Below, in pieces: positions 27,407 to 38,602 of a DNA stretch of 64,000 nt. Both the position numbers and the translations under genes were made by a program. The notes under the pieces were generated by a model. It saw only the letters and a program-made list of their open reading frames with translations, did no database searches and was not told the origin of the DNA. Numbering within the stretch: position 1 is the stretch's first letter; the number at the start of each line of letters is the position of its first letter. The DNA comes from Symsagittifera roscoffensis. Lineage: Eukaryota > Xenacoelomorpha > Acoela > Convolutidae. The stretch spans positions 33,435,955 through 33,499,954 of the forward strand of contig NC_087070.1 in assembly GCF_963678635.1 (NCBI RefSeq), given 5' to 3'.

Positions 27407-28276
27407 CCCGGGTTGACCTCCATTACACGGAAAATGCTTATCATAAAAATCCATACAACAAAAATCATTATCATACAATTGAATACATCAAGTGTATGGA
27501 GAAAATGCTTGTCATACAATTTTCATACATTTTCGAAAACCAATTGAAAAAAAAAAACAAACTGTTTCTGTGACTTTTTGAGAACAGTTGAACAACAAAA
27601 ACTGATTCGAATTTTTTTTTTGAAAAAATGCTTACCATACAGTTTCCATATACGACACAAAAATTTTTCAGTAGTATTTTGAAAACTTGCCCCGAAAATT
27701 TCTTGTTTTCATTTTTGTTTATGCTTGCAAAGTTTAATGTTTTATGTGCATAACGTTGTCCTAGATAAAATAATATTGGATTTTTTTTCTTTTCACGTGA
27801 ATTTTTTTCTCAAAAACACTGAAAATTCCAATTTATTTTGTATGGCGTGTTTTTGTATGCCTTGATTTATGTCTGATAATTTGCAAATTCAAAATTTTAA
27901 AATTATCATTGTTGAAAAGTTTTACCAGAAATTTAAAGTTTGTTACTTTTGTTATATCATTTGTGAAAGACAGCTCGAAGACAATTCAGGTCGTTTTCTA
28001 TGCATTGTAAATGCAAGACCGTCCAACCTTTGGTGCTTTGAGTAACCGAAGTCTTTGTCACTTGTGCTCGGTTGCAAACACAACCGAAAATTTGTCAGAA
28101 TTTAAACAACTTTTTGGTTTACGGAGAAAACACCTAATATACAATTTCCATTAATGGGAAAATGTTTATTATAGAAAATTCATACAATTATTGTACGTAT
28201 TTTTTTCTATGGAATTGTACGAAAAGAAATTTCTTATCATGAGCATTGTATGATAAGTGCTTGTTGTCAACACGGG
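27407..28276. mobile_element. Non-autonomous TIR element, copy 1 (870 bp)
   Basis: Begins CCCGGGTTGACC and ends TGTCAACACGGG, an imperfect inverted pair. The body matches the elements at 28948 and 31270 in order: ATGCTNATCATACAATTTTC blocks near both ends, ATATTGGATTTTTTTTC, TTGTATGGCGTGTTTTTGTATG, TGTTATATCATTTGTG and TTTGGTGCTTTGAGTAACC. No transposase frame is present. The superfamily cannot be assigned because a clear target-site duplication was not seen. Confidence 0.65.
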
Positions 28277-28502
28277 CTTTTAGAAAACTTGTCTTTGAAG
28301 GCATAAAATGACCTGTTTTTTTTTGGAACTAGTTTCAGAGTTCGTCTAGCGTCTTAAACATCTTCGCAACAAAACGAATAAGCCCAACTTGGCTCCGTGG
28401 GAATTTGATGAAATTGCCATACTCTATATGCTGGAAAAAACGAAATACAAAAGTTTGAAATAGTTTCTTGCTTTGGTAAAAAGAAAATGGTTACATAGCA
28501 GT
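28277..28502. other. No gene seen
   Basis: Spacer between the TIR element and the palindromic element. It repeats, diverged, at 30608-30816 (AACTTGTCTTTGAAGGCATAAAA, then TTGGCTCCGTGG). The whole neighbourhood was therefore duplicated with an offset of about 2.32 kb. Confidence 0.5.
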
Positions 28503-28690
28503 TTTTCGACAACCGCGTATTCAAAGTCGTCAGTAATTAGACAAATACTGTTTCAACCAATCAGAATTGAGACAAGCAAGAAATTAATAAATATTTTTTT
28601 TTAGTTTATTTAGACATTTTCTCGATTCTGATTGGTTCATACATTGTTTGTCTAAATGCTGACGAGTATGAATACCCGGTTGTCTAAATA
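28503..28690. mobile_element. Palindromic MITE-like element, copy 1
   Basis: About 190 bp with long inverted arms. The left arm GACAACCGCGTATTCAAAGTC...TAGACAAATACTGTTTCAACCAATCAGAATTGAGAC is mirrored by CTCGATTCTGATTGGTTCATACATTGTTTGTCTAAAT...GAATACCCGGTTGTCTAAATA. The two arms of about 70 bp would fold into a hairpin around an AT-rich loop. It has no coding capacity. A second copy lies at 30817. Confidence 0.7.
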
Positions 28691-28947
28691 CAGGCTGCAC
28701 TCCAAAGAAACTGAGTGCTTCTATCTGTGCATAGGGTTCATTTGAGCAACTATAGTGTCAATAAACTTTGCCTAACTTTGTAGTATAGGTGATTAAGACT
28801 TTTTAATGACTGTATCTTCGAAGCAGATTTGACCTTATTTTGACCCGGACTAAGTATATCTTCAATTTTGTCGTTTGTGAATTTTTGCGGCAGAAAGTGT
28901 AGATTAAGACGATGAGTTTTTACAGCTTCGAAGTTAGAAAAAGATAA
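28691..28947. other. No gene seen
   Basis: Spacer starting CAGGCTGCACTCCAAAGAAACTGAGTGC. It repeats at 31013-31269 and immediately precedes a CCCGGGTTGACC element in both cases. Confidence 0.5.
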
Positions 28948-29871
28948 CCCGGGTTGACCACCATAGACCAAAAATGGTAACCACACAATTCCATAAAAAA
29001 CTATGAAAAAACACTGATCATACACCTTTCGTACATTTCGCTAGAATGGTGTGGTCGGGTTTTCGAAAATTTTTCGCTTGTTTTGGCATAAAATTCGGTG
29101 TATTGTACCAAATAAAAAAACTTTTGTCAAAAAATTGCTAATCATACAATTTTCTAACATGGAAAATGTATGACTAGCATTTTTTTAAGGGCGACGACAA
29201 AAACTTTTCAAAGTAATTTTGCAATTGCCCCAAAAAAATTTTTTTGCGTTTTTTTCAACCGCAAATTGTATTTCGTACTCAAACCAATAATTTTTGAAAA
29301 TAAAAATCTGCACGCAAAGATTTTTTTTTGTTTGTATATCGTAGTCCTGTATTTACTAATATTGGATTTTTTTCACTTTTCTCTTCATAACTTTTTTCAA
29401 AAACGCTTAAAACTTCTCTTTCTTTTGTATGAAATGTTTTTATATGCTCTGATTCACGTCTGGTCAATTGAAAATTCAAGTTTTAGAACTAATCATCAAT
29501 GAAAGCTTTTGAAAAAATTTAAATGTTCATTACTTTCGTTATATTATTTGTGTGAGACAGAATTAAAAGTATTCAGGCTGTTTCCAGTGCTTTTTTAATG
29601 CGAGACGGTCAAACCTTTGGTTACTACGTTCGAGTAACCAAGGTTTATGTCATTTGTGTTCGGTTACGAACACAACCAAACAATTAAAATGTAAAAAATC
29701 AATTTTTTGGTTCATGGTAAAATGCTAGTCATACAATTTCCCTAAATGAAAAAATTATAACCATAGAACTTTCATGCAATTTTCTGCACTTATGGAATTG
29801 CATGAAAAGTGTATGATTAGCGTTTTTCCATTTTTGAATATTGTATGACTAGCATTTTTGGTCAACCCTAG
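28948..29871. mobile_element. Non-autonomous TIR element, copy 2 (924 bp)
   Basis: Starts CCCGGGTTGACC and ends GGTCAACCCTAG, the best-preserved terminal pair of the three copies. Sub-terminal hairpins read AAATTGCTAATCATACAATTTTC against GGAAAATGTATGACTAGCATTTTT. A 110-codon plus-strand frame at 29170-29502 is hydrophobic, low in complexity and not kept in the sister copies, so it is not called as a gene. Confidence 0.65.
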
Positions 29872-30324
29872 AACTTGTCTACTCGTGCCAGGACAAAATT
29901 GTAAATGTTCCGTTCCGCATGCAATTCAACACGGATGAAAATTTTTTGATAGAAGATTCAGCATTTCAGAACCAGTGCGAACCTGATGCGAACCTGATGC
30001 GAACCTGATGAAAAATGCCAAAAACAATTGATAAATCAAATTAATCATATAATTAGCTTAAAAACAAATGATAAATCAAATTAATCATATAATTAGCTTT
30101 TTTCCAAGTCTACAATCTAATCAAAGCAAACAAAAAATAAGTCTGGCGTCAAGTTACAATCACAACGATAGACCGAGCCTCTACAACGTGAAACAAAGAA
30201 TTAGACTTTAACGACTATTTCTCAACAAAACTATTTATGCAGTACACTTTCACTCATTGATATATGTTGCAATAAATGAGCAGTAAGATTTAGCTCAAAG
30301 CCATATATCTCACCACGATAACCA
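29872..30324. other. Spacer with two small tandem repeats
   Basis: Contains an 11-bp unit GCGAACCTGAT three times at 29977-30010, and a 40-bp unit ending AATTAATCATATAATTAGCTT twice at 30020-30099. The following sequence (CAACAAAACTATTTATGCAGTACA, CCATATATCTCACCACGATAA) is repeated near 32510-32605 and 34880-34985. No gene was seen. Confidence 0.6.
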
Positions 30325-30607
30325 CTGCCTTGTAAATGCAAGATCGTTCATCCTTTGGTGCTCTGAGTAACCAAGGTCTTTGTCACTTGTGCTCGGTTGC
30401 AAACACAACGGAAATTTTATCAGAAAGTAAAAAAAACTTTTTGGTTTATGGAGAAAACACCTTTTATACAATTTCTATTTATGGGAAAGTGTTTATTTTA
30501 TAATAGAGATTTCAAGCAACTTTCTGTACGTATGTAATTGTATGGAATTGTACGAAAAAAAATTTCCCATTTTGAGAATTGTATGATAAGCATTTTTGGT
30601 CAACCGG
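30325..30607. mobile_element. Truncated TIR element, right part only
   Basis: Matches the right third of the element at 27407: TGTAAATGCAAGATCGTTCATCCTTTGGTGCTCTGAGTAACC through to ATGATAAGCATTTTTGGTCAACCGGGG. The left part is missing. It lies inside the 2.3-kb duplicated neighbourhood. Confidence 0.6.
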
Positions 30608-30816
30608 GGCTTTTAGAAAACTTGTCTTTGAAGGCATAAAACGACCTGTATTTTTGGAACTAGTTTCAGAGTTCTTGTAGCTTTTTAAACATCTTGGCAA
30701 ACTAAAACGTATAAGCTCAACTTGGCTCCGTGGAAATGTGATGAACTTGCCCTACTCTGTATGCTGAAAAAACGATATGCAAAAGTTTCAAATAGTTTCT
30801 TGCTTTGTATAAGCAG
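30608..30816. other. No gene seen
   Basis: Diverged copy of the spacer at 28277-28502, between the truncated TIR element and the second palindromic element. Confidence 0.45.
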
Positions 30817-31012
30817 TATTTAGACAACCGCGTATTCAAAATCGTCAATTTCTAGACAAACACTGTTTCAACCAGTCAGAATTGAGACAAAGAAGAAATT
30901 AAATTAAAAGTTACTTTTTATTATGGATTAATTATGTCTTTTCTCGATTCTGATTTTTCGATAAAGTATTTGTCTAAATACTGACGAGTTTGAATACGCG
31001 GTTGTCTAATTA
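30817..31012. mobile_element. Palindromic MITE-like element, copy 2
   Basis: Same structure as at 28503, with cleaner ends: ATTTAGACAACCGCGTATTC at the left and GAATACGCGGTTGTCTAAT at the right. The inner arms TAGACAAACACTGTTTCAACCAGTCAGAATTGAGAC and TCTCGATTCTGATTTTTCGATAAAGTATTTGTCTA pair imperfectly. It has no coding capacity. Confidence 0.7.
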
Positions 31013-31269
31013 CAGGCTGCACTCCAAAGAAACTGAGTGCTACTATCTGTGCATAGGGTCCACATGAGCATTTATAGTGTCATTAAATTTTGCCTAACTT
31101 TCTAATATAAGTGATTAAGACATTTTAATGCCTGTATCTTCGAAGTGGATTTGAACTCATTTTGACCCAGACTAAGTATATCTTGGATTTTATCGTTTGT
31201 GAATTTTTGCGGCATAAAGTGTAGATTAAGACGATGAGTTTTTACAGCTTGGAAGTGAGAAAAAAATAA
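31013..31269. other. No gene seen
   Basis: Copy of the spacer at 28691-28947, including CTGTGCATAGGGTCCACATGAGC. Confidence 0.45.
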
Positions 31270-32180
31270 CCCTGGTTGACCTCCATAGACCAAAAATGCT
31301 AATCTTACAATTCCATAAAGTAAGTCTATGAAAAAACACTAATCATACAACTTTCATCCATTTTGCTAAAATGGTGTCGTCGAGTTTTCGAAAATTTTTC
31401 TCCTGTTTTGGCATAAGATTCGATGTATCCTACTGAATATAAAAAATTGTCACAAAAATGCTAATCATACAATTTTCATATATGGAAAATGTATGACTAG
31501 CATTTGTTTGATGGCGACGACAAAAACTTTTCAAAAGTATTTTTGAAAATGCCCACAAAAAATTTTTTGTGCTTTTTTTCAACAGCAAATTGACTTTCGT
31601 TCTCAAACAAACATTTATGATAAAATTTTTTGTGAGAAAATAGTTTATAACGTTTAAGTATAACGTAGATCTTGATTTACTAATTTTGGATTTTTTTCTG
31701 TTTTCTCTTCATAATTGTTTTCAAAAAACGTTTAAAATTTCTCTTATTTTTGTATGACTTGTTTTTATATACCTTGATCAATGTCTGGTAAATTGAAAAT
31801 TCAAATTTTAGGTTTAATCATCGTTGAAAACTTTTGACAAAATTCAAATGTTCGTTACTTTCGTTATATTATTTGTGTGAGACAAAATTAAAACATTTCA
31901 GGCTGTTTCCAATGCAATTTTAATGCGAGACGGTCAAACTTTTGGTTACTACGTTTGCTAGTTACGAACACAATCAAAAAATTTTGAGAAATTAAAATGT
32001 AAAAAATCAACATTTTTGGTTTATGGAAAAATGCTAGTCAAACAATTTCCAAACATGAAAAATACGAACCATAGAACATTCATGCATTTTTCTGTACTTA
32101 TGGAATTGCATAAAAAGTTTATCATTAGCATTTTTCCATATATGAAATTTGTACGACTAGCATTTTTTGTCAACCCGAGA
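31270..32180. mobile_element. Non-autonomous TIR element, copy 3 (911 bp)
   Basis: Starts CCCTGGTTGACC and ends TGTCAACCCGAG. The body is colinear with the copy at 28948, including TTGGATTTTTTTCTGTTTTCTCTTCATAA and GCTAGTCAAACAATTTCC near the right end. No transposase frame is present. Confidence 0.65.
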
Positions 32181-32199
32181 ACTTGCCGACTCGTGTTAG

Positions 32200-34578
32200 G
32201 ACAAACTTGTGACTGTTCCGTTCCGACTGCAATTCAACATGAATGAAAAGATTTTGATAGAAGAATTAGCATTTTAGAACCAGTTTAGAACAAGTATTTT
32301 TAACCAAATATAAGTATGCATTTATGCGAACAAGATCAAAAACAACAAAAACAAATGATAAATCAAATTATTCTTATATTTAGCTTGTTTCCACGTCAAA
32401 ATTCTCATCAAACCAAACAAAAAATAAGGCTGACGTCAAGTTCCAAGACCAAAGCTAGACCGAACTTCTAAATTGTGAAACACAGAAAAAGACTTTAACG
32501 ACTATTTCTCAGCAAAACAATTTATGCAGTACATTTCCACACATTGATTTAAATGGCAAAAAATGGGCAGTAAGATTCAGCTCAAAGCCATATATCCCAC
32601 CACGATAAATAATTGATATTTATGTTATCATTCGACTACAACCCTACCAACTACCTGGAAAATTTTCAAATCTGCAGTAATTTTCAAAAAATTTTATAGT
32701 TTTTATATCTATTGCATAAATATAATGCAAAAATTAGTTAGTTAGTTTCTATTTCTACATATTTTATAAAAGTATAAAAAGTTCCTTGCTTCTCGGGGAC
32801 TTTAATTTTTTGTTGTTATTCTTCATCATCTAAGAAACTCAACAAGTAATTAACTAACCTCATTTACGTCGAAACTCTAAACCAGTAAGATTTAAAATGG
32901 TATCTAACGATCTACTGGTGTTCTACTGGCACCTAAGATTTGTAGATTGATTTAATATTCTCCAACCCTTGATCTCAAATCGAACCTCGACAAAGTATGG
33001 TTAAATTCTTTTTGAATATAATTTATACACTTCAGAGCAGTACAAAATTGTTCAAACGAATTATTAATTAACATAACCTCACAAAAACAGCCAGAAAAAA
33101 AACGTTTAGGAAAATAAAAACTGACATCCGGATTTTGCATCAATCGCTCTAACACTCGGGGAAGAGATAACTTGCGAAACAAACAAACAATAATTTTTCA
33201 TACTTGTTTGATCAGAGAAACACGATACTGACCTCGTAATTGAAGCACGTGGACAAAAAGTAGCATATAGAAGACTAAAGTAGCAAACAAAAAAGGCAAT
33301 AACCTCAAAACAAAAACAAATTATCCAATCAAAATTTTCTAGTACCCGAAAAGCTCTTTCCGAATTTGAGTCGACAACAAAAAAAATCATCAAAATCCTT
33401 AAAAACTATTACCCGGCAAAAGTAAACTAATTGATGACCAAGAAACTTTTTTCGGAATAAGAAACAACATCAATATCATACATAAAAAGTAAACGCAGAT
33501 TACAAAACTCGTATGTTCGCAAAACAATAAGATTATGCAATTGGAATCAACCAATTAGACATATTGAAAGTTACACATCAACGTAAAATCGCAGGAACAA
33601 TGATTCAATAGGACAAAATTATTGAGGATATTACTGTTTTTTCCTTCATAATTAACCCAAATAGCAAACCATCAAGACGACAAGTTCAATTTTGTGAGAA
33701 TTCAACCGTAAGTTTGTTCAAAAAAGACAATATCCCATGTAAAAACGATTTCCAGAAAAATAAATCAGGACACAAATATTTGATCACTATCTACCAGGCA
33801 TATGTAAATTAACCTCACAATATGGAAAATTCAGAATCGAAAATTTACCACCAAAATCATCAAAAAAATCACCATACCGAATACAAACAGATGACATTGA
33901 GGCTAATTTTTCGAAAGTTTTTGTAGATTCTTTTAAAAGTGATTGACATCAAAATTCACAGAGAGCATGTTCAATTTTCACAAATGTTGTCTTCTGTTTT
34001 ATTCAGACTTACATTTCCATTTTAGAAATGACACAGTATACGCATCTCCCTCACAAACATCTCGGCATGCAATAAACCGACGTGAACTTAATCTGTTTTC
34101 CCGTTTTTTAGTATCAATTCTTGTTGTAAGTAGTTGACAGTTTTTTTGCCAGCTCTTTTGTTTGGTTTTTGCCCAGAAACACTAGATTCCAAATCAGTTA
34201 TTGACTCGTTTCTAGCTACTCGGTTTTGGAAACATTCCTCTACATTCATCGTTCTTTTGACCAAAGATTTGCCATCTTTCAGCAGAACAAAGCAGTTAAA
34301 TGTCTTGGAATGTCCCAAAGAATGGTTTGAGCATTGTCTTTGGTTAGGACAGTACCTCGTAAATCATGGATCCGTTTTTCCACCATAGCTTGTGGTGCTA
34401 GATTCGGTTTTGCTTTTTTTCCCGCAACTGCTGCCGCTGTACATCCGAAAGCAACTTACACAAAAAATCGCTAACCAGAAAGCAGCAGACTAGGTGGGCG
34501 CTTTTCACCGAAGGCAGTTTTCGAAAATTCTAGACTTTTTTGACATATTTGTAAATACGACGGGATAGGATTGGTTCA
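32200..34578. repeat. 2.38-kb tandem duplication, left copy
   Basis: Starts at GGACAAACTTGTGACTGTTCCGTTCC and matches 34578-36957 with an offset of about 2377 bp. Shared landmarks include TATTTATGTTATCATTCGACTACAACC (32620 and 34997), AATTCTCCAACCCTTGATCTCAAATCG (near 32955 and 35340) and GGTTTTGCTTTTTTTCCCGCAACTGCTGCCG (34410 and 36787). Homology stops at GGGATAGGATTGGTTC. Apart from gene remnants near 34000-34578, the copy holds AT-rich sequence without a gene. Confidence 0.8.
33990..34578 (-). pseudogene. Truncated copy of the minus-strand gene, 3' part
   Basis: Homologous to 36371-36957. The minus strand shows readable pieces such as AKKAKPN-like, MVEKRIHDLRGTVLTKDNA and QNRVARNESITD, in shifting frames. 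The cysteine pair of the other copy (QICQKC) reads QICQKS here. A GTAAGT-type donor follows the last coding piece (complement of GACTTACATTTCC near 34008) and is shared with the other copy. The fragment is cut at the duplication junction at 34578, so it lacks upstream exons. At the codon where the right copy has a TAG, this copy is open (GCT ATG GTG). Function unknown. Confidence 0.6.
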
Positions 34579-36957
34579 TCGTGTCAGGACAAAATTGTGA
34601 ATGTTCCGTTCCGACTTCAATTCAACATGGATGAAATGTTTTTGATAGAAGACTAAGCTCAGAACCAGTTTAGAACAAATATTTATAACCAAACATAATT
34701 ATGCATTTATGCGAACAAGATCAAAAACACCAAAAACAAGTAAAAAATCAAATTAATCATATAATTAGCTTGTTTCCACGTCAAAACTCTAATCAAAAAA
34801 TAAGGCTGACGTCAAGTTACAATCACATAGCTAGACCGAGCCTCTACATTGTGAAACAAAGAAATAGAATTTAACGACTATTTCTCAACAAAACCATTTA
34901 TGCAGTATATTTCCATTCCTTGATTTAAAATGCAACAAACAGGCAGTAGGATTCAGCTCAAAGCCATATATGTCACCAAGAGAAGTAATTGATATTTATG
35001 TTATCAGTCGACTACAACCCCACCATCTACCTGGACAATTTTCAAAACTGCAGTATTTTTCTAAAAAACTTTATAATTTTCACAGTTATTGTATAAATAT
35101 AATGCACAAAATTGGTTAGTTAAAAATCGTTATGACTTTTTCTAGAAAAACCTTAAAATATAATTATTTTCTTGCTTCTCGGGGGATTTTTTTTGTTTTC
35201 TGCTCTTCATCGTCTAAAAAACACAACAAACAAATATCTAATCTCATTTACGTCTAAATTCTAACCTAGTAAGATTTTAAAAAGTATCTCACGATCTACT
35301 GGTGTTTTACTTATACCTGAGATTTGTAGGTTGATTTACCATTCTCCAACCCTTGATCTCAAATCGAACCCCGAGAACGTATGATTTAAGTCTACTTGAA
35401 TATAATTTATACAGTTGAGAGCAGTACAAAATTGTTCAAACGAATTAATGATTAACATAACCTCACAAAACAGCCAGAAAAAAACCGTTTAGGAAAATAA
35501 AAACTCACATCCGGATTTTGCATCAATCACTCTAACACTTAGGGAAGAGATAACTTGCGAAACAAACAAACAATAATTTTTATACTTGTTTAATCAGAGA
35601 AACGCGATACGACCTCGTAATTGCAACACATGCACAAAAAGTAGCATATAATAGACTAAAGAAGCAAACAAAAAAGGCAATAATCTCAAAACAAAAACAA
35701 TTTATCCAATCAAAATTTTCTAGAACCCGAAAAGCTATTTCGGAATTTGGGTCGACAACAACAAAAAAATCATCAAAATCCCTAATAACTAACGGCAAAA
35801 ATAAACTAATTGATAACCAGAAAACTTTTTTCGGAATCAGAAACAACATCAACATCATCTATAAAAAGTAAAACGCAGGTAAAAAAACTCGTGTGATCGC
35901 AAAACAGTAAGATTTTACAATTACAATCAACCAATCAGACATATTGAAAGTTACACATTAACGTAATATCGCAGGAAAATTTTTCCAATAAGACAAAACT
36001 TTTAACGATAACACTGTTTTTTCTTCATAATTAACCCAAATAGGAAACCATCATGAGGACAATTTCATTTTTGTCATAATTCAATCTTACGTTTGTTCAA
36101 TAAGGGAATAGCCCATGTAAAAAAGAATTCCAGAAGTAAAAATCAGGAGCCAAATACTCGATCACTATCTACAAGGCATATGTATATTAACCTCACAATA
36201 TGGAAAATTCAGAATTTAAATTTTACCACCAAAATCATCAAATCAATCACCACACCGAATAGAAACAGATGACATAGAGGCCGATTTTTTTTTTGTAGAT
36301 TTTTTTGAAAGTGATTAACATCAAAATTCATAGAGAGCATGTTCAGTTTTCACAAATGGTGTCTTCTGTATTATTCATACTTACACTTCCATTTTAGAAA
36401 TGACACGGTATACGCATCTCTACCACAATCATCTCGACATGCAATAAACCGACGTGAACTTAATCTCTTTTCCCGTTTTTTAGTATCAATTCTTGTTGTA
36501 AGTAGTTGACATTTTGTTTTCGCCAGCTCTTCATTTGGTTTTTGCCCAGAATCACTAGATTCCGAATCAGTTGTTGACTCGTTTCCAGCTACTCGGTTTT
36601 GCAACCGTTCCTCTACAGTCATGGCTCTTTTGACCAAATATTTCTCATCTTTCAGCAAAAAAAAAGCAGTTAAGTGTCTTGGAATGTCCCCGAAGAATGG
36701 TTTGAGCATTTTCTTTGGTTAGGACATTATCTCCTAAATCATGGATCCATTTTTCCTATATAGCTTGTGGTGATAGATTCGGTTTTGCTTTCTTTCCCGC
36801 AACTGCTGCCGCTGTACATCCGAAAGCACCCAACACAAAAAAAAACCGCAAACCAGAAAAAAAGCAGACTAGACGGGCTCTTTTCACCGGAGGCAGTTTT
36901 CGGAAATTTTAGACATTTTTGACATATTTGCAAATACGACGGGATAGGATTGGTTCC
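34579..36957. repeat. 2.38-kb tandem duplication, right copy
   Basis: Right copy of the same unit. It is probably the parental copy, because its right end runs without a break into the upstream exons of the minus-strand gene at 37073-38011, while the left copy ends inside an exon. The inner 34990-36300 is AT-rich and shows no coding region. Confidence 0.75.
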
Positions 36958-37016
36958 TCCCAAGACATCTACCGCATTGTTTAGAAATCTGCGTGTGCAC
37001 TTATCAGATTTGATGA
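36371..37016 (-). pseudogene. 3' exon(s) of a decayed minus-strand gene
   Basis: On the minus strand, coding-like sequence reads from about 37016 (FIKSDKCTRRFLNNAVDVLG...YLQICQKCLKF). It changes frame near 36888 and continues through a small Ala-rich stretch, an in-frame TAG at 36756-36758, and WIHDLGDNVLTKENAQTIL. It then changes frame again into a basic/acidic tail (TVEERLQNRVAGNES, DSESSDSGQKPN, SRRFIACRDDCGRDAY) ending at a GTAAGT donor near 36380. The Cys pairs suggest a zinc-binding segment. I do not recognise the family. Frameshifts and the stop make it a probable pseudogene, although the exon signals look real. Confidence 0.55.
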
Positions 37017-37072
37017 ACTTGCAGAATGAAAAAAATACATAATATAAAGTATCTAAAACAAAATTGACTTAC

Positions 37073-37235
37073 CAGTAAAACAGAAAACGCTGAGAATCGA
37101 CTGAACACTAATGTCGACATCGAGGAGCCTGAACGCGAGCCTGGTAATCTCCACACCACAAATCTCACAGCTGTCTCCCCAGATATCCACGCGTAATCCT
37201 TGAAGCTCCGTGGTTTTCAGTGAAAAAAACGCAAC
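37073..37235 (-). CDS. Coding exon, unknown protein
   Basis: An uninterrupted minus-strand frame of about 54 codons reads VAFFSLKTTELQGLRVDIWG, then DSCEICGVEITRLAFRLLD, then VDISVQSILSVFCFTG. It ends exactly at a consensus donor, CTG|GTAAGT (first intron base 37072). An acceptor of the type GCAG lies just upstream of its start (complement of CTGCTT near 37233-37238). It sits between 37328-38011 and 36371-37016 on the same strand and is probably an internal exon of the same gene. Splicing to the next block is not cleanly in phase, which fits decay. Family not recognised. Confidence 0.5.
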
Positions 37236-37327
37236 TGCTTAGACGCAAAAAACTAGGTCACTTCGAAATCCAGAAAGGTTTTTCTCGGGCTCACAGAATT
37301 TTGTAAAGTGGTTGCTCGACGAATGTG

Positions 37328-38011
37328 TCAAGGGTAAGGAACGAATGATTTGAAGCCTGTAATTTCAAGCCAAGATCGTATGGTGTTGATTATATCGTCA
37401 ACGTTTCCAGTTTTTGTCGCCTTAGCCAAATCAAACTTGAAACCTTCCGAAAATCCCCGTTTCTTAAATAAGCGAGTAATCAAAAAACGGGTCGAAAAGT
37501 CTACACTTTTTGCGACCACCTTACCGCGTTTGATTCTCTGGGATTCCTTTTCAGCTACTTCCATTAGTCCTTGGAATCTAAATCTATGGCATCGAATATA
37601 AAACAGAATTTTGCGCCAAATTCTTCCAGATCCTTTTTTTGGAGTGTGCCATTGTTGCAGTTTCTCCAGTGCTCTCTTCCGAGTAGTCTTGCGAGGAATC
37701 ACTTGCTTCAAAAATTGAATATGATGGTGCCGGTATAAGGATGCGGTTGCTGATCTTCTTGATGGTTCTGAGGGTAATGGAAGAGCTAATGGTTATGATG
37801 ATGCTGATTCTGTTGATGTCGGGGTTCCTGGTGAGGTCTCTAACTGTTCTAAGGGCGGTGTCGATCTGTTCTGATGGTTTATAACACTAAAAAGTGAGTA
37901 TTCGGGTAGCATTGTTTCTGAAAAGAGAAACTTGACAGGTTTCTCCGTTTTTCGTTCCACGGTATTTCGTTCCACTTGTTGAATATGATAAAGGAATTGA
38001 CAGGAACCCAT
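37328..38011 (-). pseudogene. 5' part of the minus-strand gene, one in-frame stop
   Basis: A single minus-strand frame of 228 codons runs from ATG at 38011 (MGSCQFLYHIQQVERNTVER) to a stop at 37328, broken only by TAA at 37793-37795. The first 72 residues end in a Ser/Thr/Pro-rich stretch. After the stop comes PLALPLPSEPSRRSATASLY and a strongly basic region (RKTTRKRALEK, GSGRIWRKILFYIRCHRFRF, ESQRIKRGKVVAKS), then GFKFDLAKATKTGNVDDIIN and RSWLEITGF. One stop in 684 bases of otherwise open AT-rich sequence indicates a recently disabled gene, a sequencing error or a skipped segment. No known domain recognised. Confidence 0.55.
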
Positions 38012-38165
38012 GAAATCTCAAAAATCCTATTGCGCAGCTAAATCAAAAACGAGAAGATAAACATTCTGGTATACCAGTCACTTTTTATGAAACAATAATA
38101 GAAGCACAGGAGAAAAACTCCTAACAGAAAACAGTGATAGTACGCGAAAACAATAATTATCACTA

Positions 38166-38602
38166 ATGAACAGCTTAAATTTTGGTGCAAATCACTATTT
38201 CTTTCATCTTGATATGATACTTGATAATACAAAAAGTAGAACATTTCAAGAAAAATCACTATCCGAACATGAAACACTACATCACTCTTGCAAACACGAA
38301 CGAACACAATTATTACCTTCACTAGCAGTAGCAGGTCTAGCAATACCTTATGCAGGATACCTACAATCAGGCAACAGCTAAAACTGTATCGATTAAGAAT
38401 GGAACATTGTTTGGAACTATACTTGCACTAAAATTATTTCAACGCTATATGTTTTCGAAGATAAAAGAAGCTATTTAAGAACACCTAAAACTAAAGTGTA
38501 TTTTGAAGACACTCTATCAGGTAGAACCTTATTTTGGGATACAGCTGTCCTATTTGCTTCCAAATACAGCCACAAAATAGTACAGTTTAACCAGAACGAT
38601 TA
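38166..38602 (+). pseudogene. Decayed plus-strand coding remnant
   Basis: One plus-strand frame reads MNSLNFGANHYFFHLDMILD and LLPSLAVAGLAIPYAGYLQS. It meets TAA twice near 38379 and 38394, and continues in the same frame as WNIVWNYTCTKIISTLYVFE and TPKTKVYFEDTLSGRTLFWD to a TAA at 38600. The second half looks coding in composition. Whether the two stops are decay or mark an intron is unclear. Family not recognised. Confidence 0.35.

Noticed and set aside
29170-29502. 110-codon plus-strand frame in the TIR element
   Set aside because: Hydrophobic low-complexity sequence on T-rich DNA and not kept in the sister copies.
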